From: CAVSRC01 sp963730325 | GTDB taxonomy: Bacteria; Pseudomonadota; Alphaproteobacteria; Rhizobiales; Kaistiaceae | Assembly (NCBI GenBank): GCA_963730325.1 | Contig: CAVSRC010000008.1 | Coordinates: 245,727-309,726, forward strand | Length of the DNA: 64,000 nt | Direction: 5' to 3' | In this document: positions 34,197-43,604 of the stretch, piece by piece | Position numbering within the stretch: position 1 is the first letter of the stretch | Layout of the letters: each line of letters opens with the position of its first letter | Position numbers and translations under genes: made by a program | Notes under the pieces: generated by a model | Database searches by the model: none | Told to the model about the DNA's origin: nothing | What the model saw: the letters and a program-made list of their open reading frames with translations, nothing else

Positions 34197-35798
34197 CTAG
34201 AATTGATAGGACAGGATCTCGGCCACCGGCCCGCTCATCGGTCCAATCCGGCAGACATCGCTCATTCCCACTTGATCGCAAAACTGCACGATGGCGTGGA
34301 TCGTTGGACCGTCGAGCATCCCATTCATGGTGCCTCCGAAGATCCCCTCTTCGGTCAGCCGCTTCTGCACAAAAAAGATGTAGGCGTTCTCGTTGCTTCG
34401 AACGAGTGCGCGGACCAGCTCCGAGCGCTTGCCCCTCGGTAGCTCGAGCATCCGCTCGTATGCCGCGCGATACGCCGATAGCGATCGGCCGCGGACACCG
34501 AAGAGGATTTCGTCGTAGATGCGATCCGCAACATCGAGCCTGGATTTCAGCTTGTTGAAGATCGAGAGGGCAAGTTTCGCCTGCTGACCTATCAGCCTCA
34601 ACCTGCCATCGACAACGCCGTCTCGATAGATATCAACGAGCTCCAGTCCCGCGGCCACATTGCCCCCCTCCCATGCGCGATTCAGGAGATCGAGTGCCTG
34701 CTTGGGCGCGCGTTTCACCCCGTATCCGTACATGTAGCGGAGCGCCAGATCGACCTCTGCGTCTGCCACCCCCCGCGCTGCGGTCTGCACCAGCAATTGG
34801 ACGCCTTGATCTACCGAGCCTGTACCGAACAGGTTCTCAACAAGCCCGCGCCCGATCGCGTATGAAGCTCTGACATCGCCGGCATCGGCGGCTTTCTGGT
34901 AATAGGCCAAGGCGCGTTTGCCGTCGGCCGGGACCAATGTTCCATAAGCGAACAATGAACCCAGCTTGTATAGCGCCGTCGTATCGCCCATCCCTGCTGC
35001 TTTTTCATAGTTAACGATGGCTGAATCGACTGCGAACTTGCCGTCTTCCCCGCGGAGGTAGATGTCGCCAAGCTGGACCAGAGCAGTTGCGCTCCCGCCG
35101 GCAGCAAATCCATTGAGGATATTGAAACCTGCCTTGGCGTCGCGCGGCGTACCAAATCCGCTGACCAGCATGTACCCAACCTCCAGGCGCGCCGTGGCGC
35201 TCCCGGCATCGGCAGCTTGTTTGTAGTATCGAAACGCGCGAGGCGGATCGACCGCGATTGCGGTCCCGCTGCTATAGAGATCGCCCAGCGAGAGGAGCGC
35301 ATCCAGGGCACCTAGCCCGTATGCCCGCTCGTAGGCGGCCGCTGCCTTTGCTCCATCGGCCTGAATTACATCGCCGCGCGCATAAAGATCGCCCAACAGC
35401 ATTAGCGCATGGGGATCACTGGCATCCTTGGCGACGTCTCGTATGAGCGCGAGTGCCGCATCAACGTCCTTCTCGGTGCCCTCGCCGTGCGCGAGCATCT
35501 CGGCCATGCGCAACTTGCCAGCAGCACTGCCGGCGGCAGCGGCCCTTTTGTAGTACGCAAACGCTTTGGGCAAGTCGACATCGACTGCTCCACCGCCGGA
35601 ATAAAGGTCACCCAAGCGCAAGAGCGCATCGATTGTTGTCGCATCCGCGCTGGCGTCGGCTGGCGCAGCAACGGTAGGGGTCTCCTGTGCGCCGGCGGCA
35701 GTCACGCAGCCGAACGCGGCCATCCAGAGCGAGGTGAGGCAAATCCCGATCACCCCTGCGAGGTACCGGCTTCCGTTGTCTGTGGCTCGGGCAAACAT
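34197..35798 (-). CDS. Secreted Sel1-repeat protein (AlgK-like), second of two
   Basis: This 533-residue protein has a signal sequence (about 37 residues, ending AAGAQE) and is then built almost entirely of Sel1/TPR-type repeats. Each repeat carries a pattern like LGDLYSSGTAIAVDPPRAFR or YYKQAADAGSATARLEVGYM. Such solenoids mediate protein contacts; AlgK and similar lipoproteins hold polysaccharide secretion channels together. The last 110 residues are different (LFGVRGRSLSAYRAAYERML, ending EILSYQF). It begins 12 bp after the stop of the first Sel1 gene in the same operon. It could bridge inner-membrane synthesis and export, though no outer-membrane channel gene is visible in the cluster. 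Confidence 0.85.
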   Translation of the reverse strand: MFARATDNGSRYLAGVIGICLTSLWMAAFGCVTAAGAQETPTVAAPADASADATTIDALLRLGDLYSGGGAVDVDLPKAFAYYKRAAAAGSAAGKLRMAEMLAHGEGTEKDVDAALALIRDVAKDASDPHALMLLGDLYARGDVIQADGAKAAAAYERAYGLGALDALLSLGDLYSSGTAIAVDPPRAFRYYKQAADAGSATARLEVGYMLVSGFGTPRDAKAGFNILNGFAAGGSATALVQLGDIYLRGEDGKFAVDSAIVNYEKAAGMGDTTALYKLGSLFAYGTLVPADGKRALAYYQKAADAGDVRASYAIGRGLVENLFGTGSVDQGVQLLVQTAARGVADAEVDLALRYMYGYGVKRAPKQALDLLNRAWEGGNVAAGLELVDIYRDGVVDGRLRLIGQQAKLALSIFNKLKSRLDVADRIYDEILFGVRGRSLSAYRAAYERMLELPRGKRSELVRALVRSNENAYIFFVQKRLTEEGIFGGTMNGMLDGPTIHAIVQFCDQVGMSDVCRIGPMSGPVAEILSYQF

Positions 35799-35809
35799 TG
35801 CGAAACGTT

Positions 35810-37735
35810 CTACTTCTTTGTGGTTGCCTGAGTGTCCGAAGGCAGTCCCAGGTTTGCTGCTTGGAGGTAGTAGGCGGCAGAGCGTTCTCCATCGGCGGGC
35901 ACGACCTTCCCGTCGCGGAAGAGGTCGCCGAGGCGCATCAGCGCCGTCTGATCACCGAGATTTGCGGCCTTCTCATATGCGGACACCGCCGCAGTCCCGT
36001 CGATCGGGCCGGCGTCGCCGGTGCTGTAGAGGTCACCCAGTGAAACCAGTGCGGCCACATCACCCGTGTCCGCTACCTCACGCACCAGCGCGCGACCGCG
36101 CTCCACGTCCTGCTGTGTTCCCCGTCCGCGAGCCAGCATTTCCCCAAGCCGTATGGTGGCACTGGCGCTGCCGGCAGCCGACGCCTTCGAGTACGCGGCA
36201 AACGCCCTTGGCAGGTCCTCTGCGATTGCAGTACCGGAGCTGAAAAGATCTCCCAGTCGCGTGAACGCATTGATGTCGCCCAGGGCAGCCGCCTTCTGAT
36301 AAAAAGTTGCAGCGGCGCTGCCATCCATCGGACCGCCGTCGCCAAAGCTGTAGAGATCGCCCAGCAACAGATAGGCGGCAGGATCCCCCTCGTCCGCCAC
36401 CGACTGCACAAGCGCGCGACCCTTGTCCACGTTCTGGTCGACACCCTCTCCACGAGCGAGCATTTCGCCGGCTCGCAAGGTTCCGTCCTTGTCGCCAAGA
36501 TCCATCGCGCGCCGGTAATAGCCGAATGCCCGCTGCAGATCGATTTGAACGGCATGGCTCGTGCCAAGGCGGAAGAGGTCGCCGAGGCCGACGAGCGCCT
36601 GAGCGCTGCCAAGGGCTGCCGCCTTCTCATAGCTGGCGACAGCGGCAGGTCCGTCGACCGGGCCAGCGTCTCCAGCGGTGTAGAGGTCGCCGAGCGCATT
36701 CAGCGCGTTGGCGTCGCCGGTGTCGGCCAAGGCTTTGACCATTTGGCGGCCGCCGGCGATATCCTGCTTGACGCCTTCGCCCCGCGCCAACATGACGCCG
36801 ATCCTGACCTCGCTGACGCGCTTGTCGGCATCGCTGCCAAGCTTGGATGACTTTTGGTAGTAGTCGAACGCCCTTTTGTCGTCGACCGCCACTGATCCGC
36901 CGGTCCCGTAGTAGAAAAGGTCGCCGAGGCGCATATACGCTTCTGTCTGCCCCAGCGCTGCGGCCTTCTCATATGCTGCCACAGCCGTACTTCCATCGAC
37001 CGGTTGCACGTCGCCAACGCTGTAAAGGTCTCCAAGTGAGAGATATGCCGCCGGGTCACCGCTTTCGGCGACGGCGCGAACGATCGCGCGGCCGGCCTCG
37101 ACATCCTGGGGAACCCCTTGACCACGCGCCAACATTTCGCCGGTTCGTAACTTGCCTGTGGCGCTGCCCGCCTCGCCCGCCTTGACGTAGTAGCCATACG
37201 CCTTGGCAAGATCGCGCTGAACGACCGTACCGTCGCTGTAGAGATCCCCGAGCCGAACGAATGCATCGGCCGTGCCAAGAGACGCAGCCGTCTGATAGGT
37301 CGCTAACGCAGCCTTGGGATCAGGCGTGGCCTTGGCCGCGAGGAAAAGCAGGTCCGGAGATATCACGCCATAGACGTCGAAGCCGTCCGCGTTCTGGGCC
37401 TGACGCCTGTAATAGCTGAGCACGCTTTGGCCATCGGACGGGCGGATTGTTCCATCGCGATAGCGGTCCCCAAGTTGGATGAGAGCTGCGCCGAGTACAT
37501 TGACTTCGGGAATGCTCGCGGCATCCGTGGTGGTCCCGGTGTTGCCGCTGCCTCCAACTCCGCCTTCTTGGCCCTGCTGGATCGATCCCGGCGGCGTCTC
37601 CGCGCCCGCGATTGCCGTTGAAGTGGTGTACGGGCCGCATATGAGAGCCGCGAGGCCGAGAATGACGGCCCCTTTTTGCAGAACGACGATTGACGATTTT
37701 CTACGGCGCTTGCTGCCGAATCGCATGGTCAACAT
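35810..37735 (-). CDS. Sel1-repeat protein (AlgK-like), first of two
   Basis: This protein of about 641 residues has an N-terminal membrane/signal segment (VVLQKGAVILGLAALICGPY) and about 16-18 Sel1-like repeats, each with an LGDLYSxGD-type turn (for example DALGDLYTAGDAGPVDGPAA, and AMDLGDKDGTLRAGEMLARG). The alternating repeat pairs are so regular that the DNA is internally repetitive. The start overlaps the stop of the deacetylase gene (34 bp), implying coupled translation; a nearby ATG at 37726 is also possible. It probably shares a function with the following Sel1 gene, perhaps as a periplasmic scaffold of the export apparatus. Confidence 0.85.
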   Translation of the reverse strand: MLTMRFGSKRRRKSSIVVLQKGAVILGLAALICGPYTTSTAIAGAETPPGSIQQGQEGGVGGSGNTGTTTDAASIPEVNVLGAALIQLGDRYRDGTIRPSDGQSVLSYYRRQAQNADGFDVYGVISPDLLFLAAKATPDPKAALATYQTAASLGTADAFVRLGDLYSDGTVVQRDLAKAYGYYVKAGEAGSATGKLRTGEMLARGQGVPQDVEAGRAIVRAVAESGDPAAYLSLGDLYSVGDVQPVDGSTAVAAYEKAAALGQTEAYMRLGDLFYYGTGGSVAVDDKRAFDYYQKSSKLGSDADKRVSEVRIGVMLARGEGVKQDIAGGRQMVKALADTGDANALNALGDLYTAGDAGPVDGPAAVASYEKAAALGSAQALVGLGDLFRLGTSHAVQIDLQRAFGYYRRAMDLGDKDGTLRAGEMLARGEGVDQNVDKGRALVQSVADEGDPAAYLLLGDLYSFGDGGPMDGSAAATFYQKAAALGDINAFTRLGDLFSSGTAIAEDLPRAFAAYSKASAAGSASATIRLGEMLARGRGTQQDVERGRALVREVADTGDVAALVSLGDLYSTGDAGPIDGTAAVSAYEKAANLGDQTALMRLGDLFRDGKVVPADGERSAAYYLQAANLGLPSDTQATTKK

Positions 37736-38516
37736 GTCCCAAATGTCCCAGCTTGCGTGCAATTCTCCATCCATAGGACGCCAGCCGATCGGGCGGCGCG
37801 ACCGGCAAGCCGGTGCCTGACAGGAAACCGGCGAGACCAGCTTCATCCACTTCCTCGGTCATGACGATCCGCGACAGAGACAGAACGTTTTCCTCGACGG
37901 AACTGAGCGCGTGGCGCACCCGACACGCCGATGCGAAGCCCGCCTCTCGCACCAGCCGGCGGGTCGTTGCGCTTGCGTATCCATGTGGATAGGCGAAGGT
38001 CGATACCGCCCGTCCCAGCCGGTCCTCCAACTCAGTCTTGCTGTCGCGGATTTCTCCGGCTGCGCGATCACCAGGCAGGATGTCGAGTTGCGGATGACTC
38101 GCCGTGTGGGCGCCGCATTCGATTCCGGCTTTGCTGACTTCCCTGAGTTCAGCCCAGTTCAGCATCGGCCGTCGTCCTTCTTGTAAGGGCTGTAGCCAAC
38201 TGCTCGTTCGCCCAACGTAGCCGGTCACCACGTAGAGGGTGGCGGGAAAACCGAAGCGCTGAAGAACGGGAACAGCGCCTGTGATAAAGTCGCGCAATCC
38301 ATCGTCGAAAGTGATCGCGACGGTCCGCGTGGCGATGGGCAGACGCTGAGCAATTGCGGCGGCGAGAGAAGAAACCGTCACAGGTCGGTAGTCGTGTTCC
38401 GACAGATAGGCCATTTGCCGGGCAAAGCGCTCCGGGGAAATCACCCAACGGCGGTATGCGGCGCTGCTCGTCGCGCCAACGCTGTGATACAGAAGAATTG
38501 GTATCGCCCGGATCAT
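37701..38516 (-). CDS. Polysaccharide deacetylase (NodB family)
   Basis: This 271-residue enzyme has the NodB homology domain: ILLYHSVGAT, the metal-binding TFDDGLRDF and HTASHPQLD motifs, and STFAYPHGY. Such enzymes remove N- or O-acetyl groups from sugar polymers or lipid-linked units. There is no signal peptide, so it may act at the cytosolic face or be held by partners. The start at 38516 overlaps the GT2 stop (ATGA), and the stop overlaps the first Sel1 gene, placing it inside a tight operon of polymer modification and export. Confidence 0.9.
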   Translation of the reverse strand: MIRAIPILLYHSVGATSSAAYRRWVISPERFARQMAYLSEHDYRPVTVSSLAAAIAQRLPIATRTVAITFDDGLRDFITGAVPVLQRFGFPATLYVVTGYVGRTSSWLQPLQEGRRPMLNWAELREVSKAGIECGAHTASHPQLDILPGDRAAGEIRDSKTELEDRLGRAVSTFAYPHGYASATTRRLVREAGFASACRVRHALSSVEENVLSLSRIVMTEEVDEAGLAGFLSGTGLPVAPPDRLASYGWRIARKLGHLGHVDHAIRQQAP

Positions 38517-40744
38517 CGCGCGTGGTCCCCGCTGGTCGGTGCATCTGCATCGAAATGCGCGACATCCACCGAAATATGTGGACGCCGCTGCACGGCACGG
38601 CTTCTGAGGTAGGCAGCGGGGCCAACCAGAAGTCCCAGCCGCTCCCACCAAAAGAACGATCGAGGGTAGTCGGCTGCCAGGTGCGCGTTCTTTTCTGACG
38701 ACGGGCTCAACAGATGCACCGCTGCGCTAGGCATTGCTCGCGCGTAGGTGATCAGGGTGGTCGGTTTGTCGAAGATGCATTTCGTCAGATAGGCCCCGAG
38801 ACCGACGCCGTACCCATACGCTTGACGACGCATGCCAGCTTCGTCCCGTCGGTGGCGATGCCATGCGATCGCGCCGGGCTCGTAGACGAGCTGATATCCG
38901 GCACGGATGATTGCGACAAAAGCCGCGAGATCGTCTCCTCCCCGCGCCGGCGTCCCTGCACCCAGAGCCGGATCAAAACCGCCGATGTCATTCAGGGCAG
39001 CCCTGGTGAACGCCATGTTCGCGCCCGAACCGAAACGCCCCGCCGCGTAGGGGAACAGCTTTCCGGTTAGCCGATTTGGGCCGAGGTCAAATATCCGACG
39101 CTCGAATCCCTTGCCAAATTGACCGTGCTGTTCCGTCCAGTACTGGGCACGGGTCTCCAGTTGAATCGGTAATATCAGTCCGGTGACACAACCAACTTTT
39201 TCGCCGCCATCGAATGCGGCAGCGATTTCTGCAAGCCAATGCGGGTCGGCAACGACATCGTCATCAGTGAAAGCCAGAATCGGGGACGTTGTTGCGGCCA
39301 CTCCGCGATTGTGCGCCAAGCCGAGACCCGGACAATCTTCGCGCAGGTAGCGGACACGCCCGGAAGACGCATACTTGCCGAGGACAAGGTCTCGCGTGGC
39401 CGAAGACGACGGTGCGTTGTCGACGACGACAATGTCAAACCGCGGGTAGGCTTGCCGAAGAAGCGAATCCAGAGAACTCTCCAGACTGGCGGGGCGATCG
39501 CGCGTGGCAACGATCACGCTGATCGGAGGCGGCGGCCGCGAGGGCGTGCGCCCGTCCGATCGCGGCCCATTGGCCTTCGGTTGGCCGGCCGGCAGCAGTT
39601 TCTTGAATGCGGCGGGTGATAAGTCCTCACCGTGGAGCGGAATCTCGACGAGGTCCACCGGCCGACCGGATTGCCTCACAAGGCAGAGGGCGCCGCCAAA
39701 GATCGTGCCCGACTTGCGGTCACGGGCGGCCAACCTTGGGAGCGGTCTGGACACGTCCACGTCGACCACATTGATCGGTGCGAACGGACGTTCATGGTCG
39801 GACGACCTGCGCGAACGACCAAGCTTGGCCCACAAGTAGCTGCTGGCAACAAACGCCAGTCCCGCGACAATCGCCGTTGCCCGCGCAAGTCCCCAGATGT
39901 CACGCCTGCGAATTGTATCAGCGAGGTTGCGCCTCATCCCGTCGGGCAGGACATGCAGCACATGGCGGCGTTCGCTGGCCAGACCGGATCGCGGCCCGAC
40001 GCGTTCCACGATGAGCGCCTTCGAGCGCCCCTCCGCCAGACAACGCGTCCTGAAGTACCGCCAGGTCGTTCGCGCGGACGCAACACGGTGGTGCACTATG
40101 GCGGAGGGATCGTAGGCGATCCAAGAGTTGGGATATGCATCCGCCGCCCGGATGCACAACTCTGTTTCCTCGCATCCAGCGGCATTGTCTTGCTCGCGGC
40201 CGAGGCCCTCGCGAAAGCCTCCCACGCGATCGAAGACTTCGCGGCGAAACGACATATTGCAGCCGAGGAGGTTGCGCACCGCAGCAGTTTGTTCGGGCTG
40301 GCCGCGATAGCTACATCCGACTACCCAGTCGAATTCCTCCGGGAACCATGCCGGCCTGTCCTTCGGCCAAACCGGCGAGATAAGGCCACCTGCCCCGATA
40401 ACACTCGGATCGTCATAGTGCTTGAGAATGTTCTCGATCCAGTCGCGACCGGCGACCGCGTCATCATCCATGAAGGCAATGATCGAGCCCGAAGCATGTC
40501 GGATGCCAGTGTTTCGGGCCCCCGACAGTCCCTGCGCGTCCTCGTTCGCGAGCGTCGATGCGTCGGGAAATTCCGTTTCTACCCAGGATTTCAGCCTCGG
40601 GTTGTGGTCGATGACCACGAGGATCTCGAGCGCCGGCCGCGATTGCGCGAAGAGCGACTTGAGCGCCGCGCGCAGCAGCTCGCGGCGTTCATTGTCATAC
40701 GCGCAGATAACGACTGAAACCGAACCGGACATCGCCGCTCGCAT
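38513..40744 (-). CDS. Bidomain family 2 glycosyltransferase
   Basis: This 743-residue protein contains two GT2 (GT-A fold) domains. The first (about 7-270) has SVVICAYDNERRELLRAALK and the DDD metal site in IIAFMDDDAVAGRDW. A hydrophobic segment follows near 300 (ATAIVAGLAFVASSYLWAK). The second domain (about 410-700) has ISVIVATRDRPASLESSLDS and ILAFTDDDVVADPHW. Two active sites in one chain suggest consecutive sugar additions to the same lipid-linked acceptor. AGG lies before the ATG at 40744; a second ATG at 40732 is possible. It overlaps the deacetylase gene by four bases. Confidence 0.9.
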   Translation of the reverse strand: MRAAMSGSVSVVICAYDNERRELLRAALKSLFAQSRPALEILVVIDHNPRLKSWVETEFPDASTLANEDAQGLSGARNTGIRHASGSIIAFMDDDAVAGRDWIENILKHYDDPSVIGAGGLISPVWPKDRPAWFPEEFDWVVGCSYRGQPEQTAAVRNLLGCNMSFRREVFDRVGGFREGLGREQDNAAGCEETELCIRAADAYPNSWIAYDPSAIVHHRVASARTTWRYFRTRCLAEGRSKALIVERVGPRSGLASERRHVLHVLPDGMRRNLADTIRRRDIWGLARATAIVAGLAFVASSYLWAKLGRSRRSSDHERPFAPINVVDVDVSRPLPRLAARDRKSGTIFGGALCLVRQSGRPVDLVEIPLHGEDLSPAAFKKLLPAGQPKANGPRSDGRTPSRPPPPISVIVATRDRPASLESSLDSLLRQAYPRFDIVVVDNAPSSSATRDLVLGKYASSGRVRYLREDCPGLGLAHNRGVAATTSPILAFTDDDVVADPHWLAEIAAAFDGGEKVGCVTGLILPIQLETRAQYWTEQHGQFGKGFERRIFDLGPNRLTGKLFPYAAGRFGSGANMAFTRAALNDIGGFDPALGAGTPARGGDDLAAFVAIIRAGYQLVYEPGAIAWHRHRRDEAGMRRQAYGYGVGLGAYLTKCIFDKPTTLITYARAMPSAAVHLLSPSSEKNAHLAADYPRSFFWWERLGLLVGPAAYLRSRAVQRRPHISVDVAHFDADAPTSGDHAR

Positions 40745-40797
40745 CAGGAACCTAGTTCAGACAGCTGTTTGACCGACGCACACTGCCGACCCTCGTC

Positions 40798-41580
40798 TCA
40801 TCTACGAATAAGTGCCCGGACGCCTCCGGTTTGCGCTGGTCTAGCTTTGCGGCTCAGGCTGACGATCGTCTTCAGGACACGCCAACCGTCATAGAATGTC
40901 CGCAGGTTGCTTTGGCCGTGGATGCGCCGGTGCTCCATGCTCGGCACCTCGCAGATCTTCAGATCTGCCTTGAGGGCCTGGACATTCAGGCTCGTTTCGA
41001 TTTCGAATCCATCGTCGTTTTCGATGGAGAACCGCGCCAGAACGTCGCTCCAGAACGCATTGTAGCCATAGCAGAGATCGCTGAAGTGGCCGCCAAACCG
41101 CAGCCGGACGAGCCGCACAAGTCCCCAGTTTCCCAGGCGCCTGTACCACTCCATGTCCTTGGTCCCGCCGCCCTGAAGGAAGCGCGAACCCTTCACGAAA
41201 TCCGCACCGGCCAGAAGCGCACCGACAAATGCCGGAATCTCTTCCGGATCCGTAGAACCGTCGGCGTCGAGTGTCACGATGATATCACCGCGTGCGGCTC
41301 TGAAACCGCTACGCAAAGCCGCCCCCTTTCCGGGACGGTCCTGTTGCACGACGATGATATCAGGCACCAGTTGCCGCGCCACCGCGACCGTATCATCGGT
41401 CGACCCACCATCGACCAGGATGATTTCACTCACCCACGATGGGATTCGCGGCAAAACGAAAGGAAGATTCCGGCTCTCATTGAGCGTGGGCACGATGACG
41501 CTAACACCGCGCCCCTCAGCCATCTCACTCAACAGGAATTGCCGGCTGGCATCTCCGCGTAGTGGCAACACATCCGACAT
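40798..41580 (-). CDS. Family 2 glycosyltransferase, DPM1-like
   Basis: This 260-residue enzyme resembles polyprenyl-phosphate mannose/glucose synthases: VSVIVPTLNESRNLPFVLPR, IILVDGGSTDDTV, the DXD metal site in IIVTLDADGSTDP, and VKGSRFLQGGGTKDM. It probably adds one sugar to undecaprenyl phosphate or starts a chain. It is the first gene of the minus-strand operon running to 34197, so the cluster promoter likely lies upstream of 41580 in the AT-rich gap. Confidence 0.88.
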   Translation of the reverse strand: MSDVLPLRGDASRQFLLSEMAEGRGVSVIVPTLNESRNLPFVLPRIPSWVSEIILVDGGSTDDTVAVARQLVPDIIVVQQDRPGKGAALRSGFRAARGDIIVTLDADGSTDPEEIPAFVGALLAGADFVKGSRFLQGGGTKDMEWYRRLGNWGLVRLVRLRFGGHFSDLCYGYNAFWSDVLARFSIENDDGFEIETSLNVQALKADLKICEVPSMEHRRIHGQSNLRTFYDGWRVLKTIVSLSRKARPAQTGGVRALIRR

Positions 41581-41866
41581 TTAACCACCTCCCACCGGTG
41601 GTCATCGGAAAGCAAGTGCACCATCCTCGTCGGAACTCGGGTACTGTCATTGGAACCAATAGGTGGCTACCAAGAACATTAGCCTATTTGTTCCGCCATC
41701 CGCTCATTCAGTCAATCAGCGACGGCCCCCATCACTCCTTGACCTACGCAGTCGCTCCAACAACCCTCCAGCCCAAGACTCTTACAACTTTTCTAATATA
41801 TTGTTCTCTTTTTCAAATTCCAAGTGGCATGTTGGCGTGCTCGACATTCTTGTTGGTTCAAGGTTA
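41581..41866. other. AT-rich gap upstream of polysaccharide operon
   Basis: This stretch of about 285 bases is AT-richer than its surroundings (for example around 41790-41830). It probably holds the promoter of the minus-strand operon and is the joint between the polysaccharide cluster and the truncated terC. No gene or clear operator was found. Confidence 0.45.
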
Positions 41867-42097
41867 AGGGCTTTGACCGGCGGGCAATCGGCTTGCGGGA
41901 CGGCGCTGGTGGTGCTGCTCATCTTCGTCGGGGGCAAGATCTTCGCAGCCGACCTGCTCGGTCTCGAGGAGGTCCCGGCGGCGTGGTCTCTGACCACCAC
42001 CTGCGCCATTCTCGCCGCGGGTGTCCTCTATTCGATCCGACGGACCCGCGACGCGGCTCCGGAAGCCACCTACCCAACCACCTCCTCGAGGGAGTAG
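41867..42097 (+). pseudogene. C-terminal stump of a TerC-family membrane protein
   Basis: About 75 codons in one frame read as the end of a TerC integral membrane protein: VVLLIFVGGKIFAADLLGLE, then VPAAWSLTTTCAILAAGVLY. Upstream, the frame enters AT-rich sequence unrelated to TerC, so the first 200-plus residues are missing. The stump lies 11 bp before nhaA, as terC fragments would if a chromosomal terC-nhaA pair had been cut by insertion of the polysaccharide cluster. Confidence 0.75.
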
Positions 42098-42108
42098 CGG
42101 AAAGACCC

Positions 42109-43284
42109 ATGGTCCGAGCATTGGAACGGTTCATCAATCACGAGGCATCGGGCGGCATCATCCTGATGTTCGCCGCGGTCTTTGCGCTAGTCCTCGACAA
42201 TTCACCGCTCGCCTGGCTCTACGACGGCCTGTTGACCACGCCGATGACGGTCGAGATTGGCGCGCTGCGGCTCAGCAAGCCGCTGCTGCTGTGGATCAAC
42301 GACGGGTTGATGGCAGTGTTCTTCCTTGTCGTCGGTCTCGAGATCAAACGAGAAATGATGCTTGGCGCGCTGTCCAGCCGGCAACAGGTGATTCTGCCGG
42401 GTGCGGCAGCTGTGGGCGGCATGCTGGTGCCATCGCTGATCTACGTGGCGGTGACATGGGGGGAACCGGGGCTCGCCAGCGGCTGGGCCATCCCGGCGGC
42501 GACCGACATTGCCTTCGCGCTCGGTGTTTTGTCGCTCCTCGGCGGCCGCGTACCGCTGGCGTTGAAAGTCTTCCTGCTGGCGCTGGCGATCGTCGACGAC
42601 CTCGGCGCTATCCTCATCATCGCGGTGTTCTACACGAGCGATCTGTCGGTCACGATGCTGCTCGGCGCCGGGGCAGCCGCGGTGGCTCTGTTCGCCCTCA
42701 ACCGGATGAACGTGCGGGGCATCGCACCATACGTTCTGGTCGGTATCGCCCTGTGGGTGTTCGTCCTGAAGTCAGGCGTCCATGCCACCCTGGCCGGGGT
42801 AGTGTTGGCCTTCGCCATTCCCGTGACCCGGCCGGAGGGCACGGTCGGAGGCAAGTCGACGCTAGAGCGGCTGGAGCACAAGCTGGCACCGTGGGTTGCC
42901 TACGCGATCATGCCGCTGTTTGCCTTTGCCAACGCAGGCGTTTCTCTGAAGGGACTGAGCGTCGAGTCCTTTCTCGCGCCGTTGCCGCTCGGCATCCTGC
43001 TCGGGCTGTTTTTCGGCAAGCAGTTCGGCGTCTTCGCGGCGGTGTGGCTGACAGTGAAGGCGGGCTGGGCCCGGTTGCCGCAGGGCGCGACCTGGGTGCA
43101 GGTCTATGGTGTCGCTTGTCTTGCCGGCATCGGGTTCACGATGAGCCTGTTCATCGGAACGCTCGCGTTTGAGGGGCAGGCGGAGTCGGCGGGCGTTCGG
43201 CTCGGGGTGCTGGCCGGGTCCGTGATGTCGGCGCTGCTTGGCTACGGGCTGCTGCGATGGGTGAGCACGACGAAGGTTGGGTGA
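42109..43284 (+). CDS. nhaA: Na+/H+ antiporter NhaA
   Basis: This 391-residue inner-membrane antiporter expels Na+ (or Li+) in exchange for protons at alkaline pH. The family's length and motifs are kept: NHEASGGIILMFAAVFALVL, FFLVVGLEIKREMMLG, AIPAATDIAFALGVLSLLGG, and the two adjacent aspartates in LALAIVDDLGAILIIA that bind the cation. GAGGGAG lies 13 bases before the ATG at 42109. It sits directly after the terC stump. A longer frame upstream is not coding. Confidence 0.95.
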   Translation: MVRALERFINHEASGGIILMFAAVFALVLDNSPLAWLYDGLLTTPMTVEIGALRLSKPLLLWINDGLMAVFFLVVGLEIKREMMLGALSSRQQVILPGAAAVGGMLVPSLIYVAVTWGEPGLASGWAIPAATDIAFALGVLSLLGGRVPLALKVFLLALAIVDDLGAILIIAVFYTSDLSVTMLLGAGAAAVALFALNRMNVRGIAPYVLVGIALWVFVLKSGVHATLAGVVLAFAIPVTRPEGTVGGKSTLERLEHKLAPWVAYAIMPLFAFANAGVSLKGLSVESFLAPLPLGILLGLFFGKQFGVFAAVWLTVKAGWARLPQGATWVQVYGVACLAGIGFTMSLFIGTLAFEGQAESAGVRLGVLAGSVMSALLGYGLLRWVSTTKVG

Positions 43285-43604
43285 AAGAAGGGCCGGCGCC
43301 CAGCAATTGACCCAAATCCAAGCGACCGAATTACAAGGACACGCCTCCGTGATCGTGGCACCCGATGACTATCCGGTGAGGGGCGTCGCCATCGTCGACG
43401 CCGAGCATCACATCGCCATTTCCGCGGTGAAGCTACGCGATGGCGTGCGGTGATCAGCGACTTGGCTTGCGGAGGCGGACGCCAGCCCCTCCCCCGTTCT
43501 CGTCGATGAAGTCGACGCAGAGGCCGTCAACCGCAAGCGCATGACCAACGGATCGCACGGCCACCGCAGCGCTTGTAGAGCCCTTGTCGTAGGCATGTGG
43601 GGCT
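43285..43604. other. Gap after nhaA with regulator relic
   Basis: This 320-base stretch has no intact gene. Its middle carries a relic of the C-terminus of an XRE-type regulator (listed separately). The remainder up to 43450 has a short plus-strand frame without support. Confidence 0.5.
43454..43546 (-). pseudogene. C-terminal relic of XRE-family regulator
   Basis: The frame ends ALAVDGLCVDFIDENGGGAG, then VRLRKPSR and a stop, the usual end of a short rhizobial XRE regulator (FIDENGGGAGVRLRK). The N-terminal helix-turn-helix is absent. A second, longer relic of the same family is at 44697-44953; the two are homologous but clearly diverged. Confidence 0.65.

Noticed and set aside
33921..34442. 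A possible plus-strand gene of 173 codons overlapping the end of the second Sel1 gene
   Set aside because: It overlaps a convincing repeat protein by 245 bases, lacks a ribosome site and has no recognisable fold.
35810..37735. A tandem DNA repeat or CRISPR-like array suggested by regular sequence periodicity
   Set aside because: The periodicity is explained by Sel1 protein repeats of about 36 residues; there are no uniform repeats with spacers.
41824..42108. An N-terminally extended NhaA starting at 41824
   Set aside because: The extension overlaps the terC stump in another frame, and a ribosome site and the family N-terminus fit the ATG at 42109.
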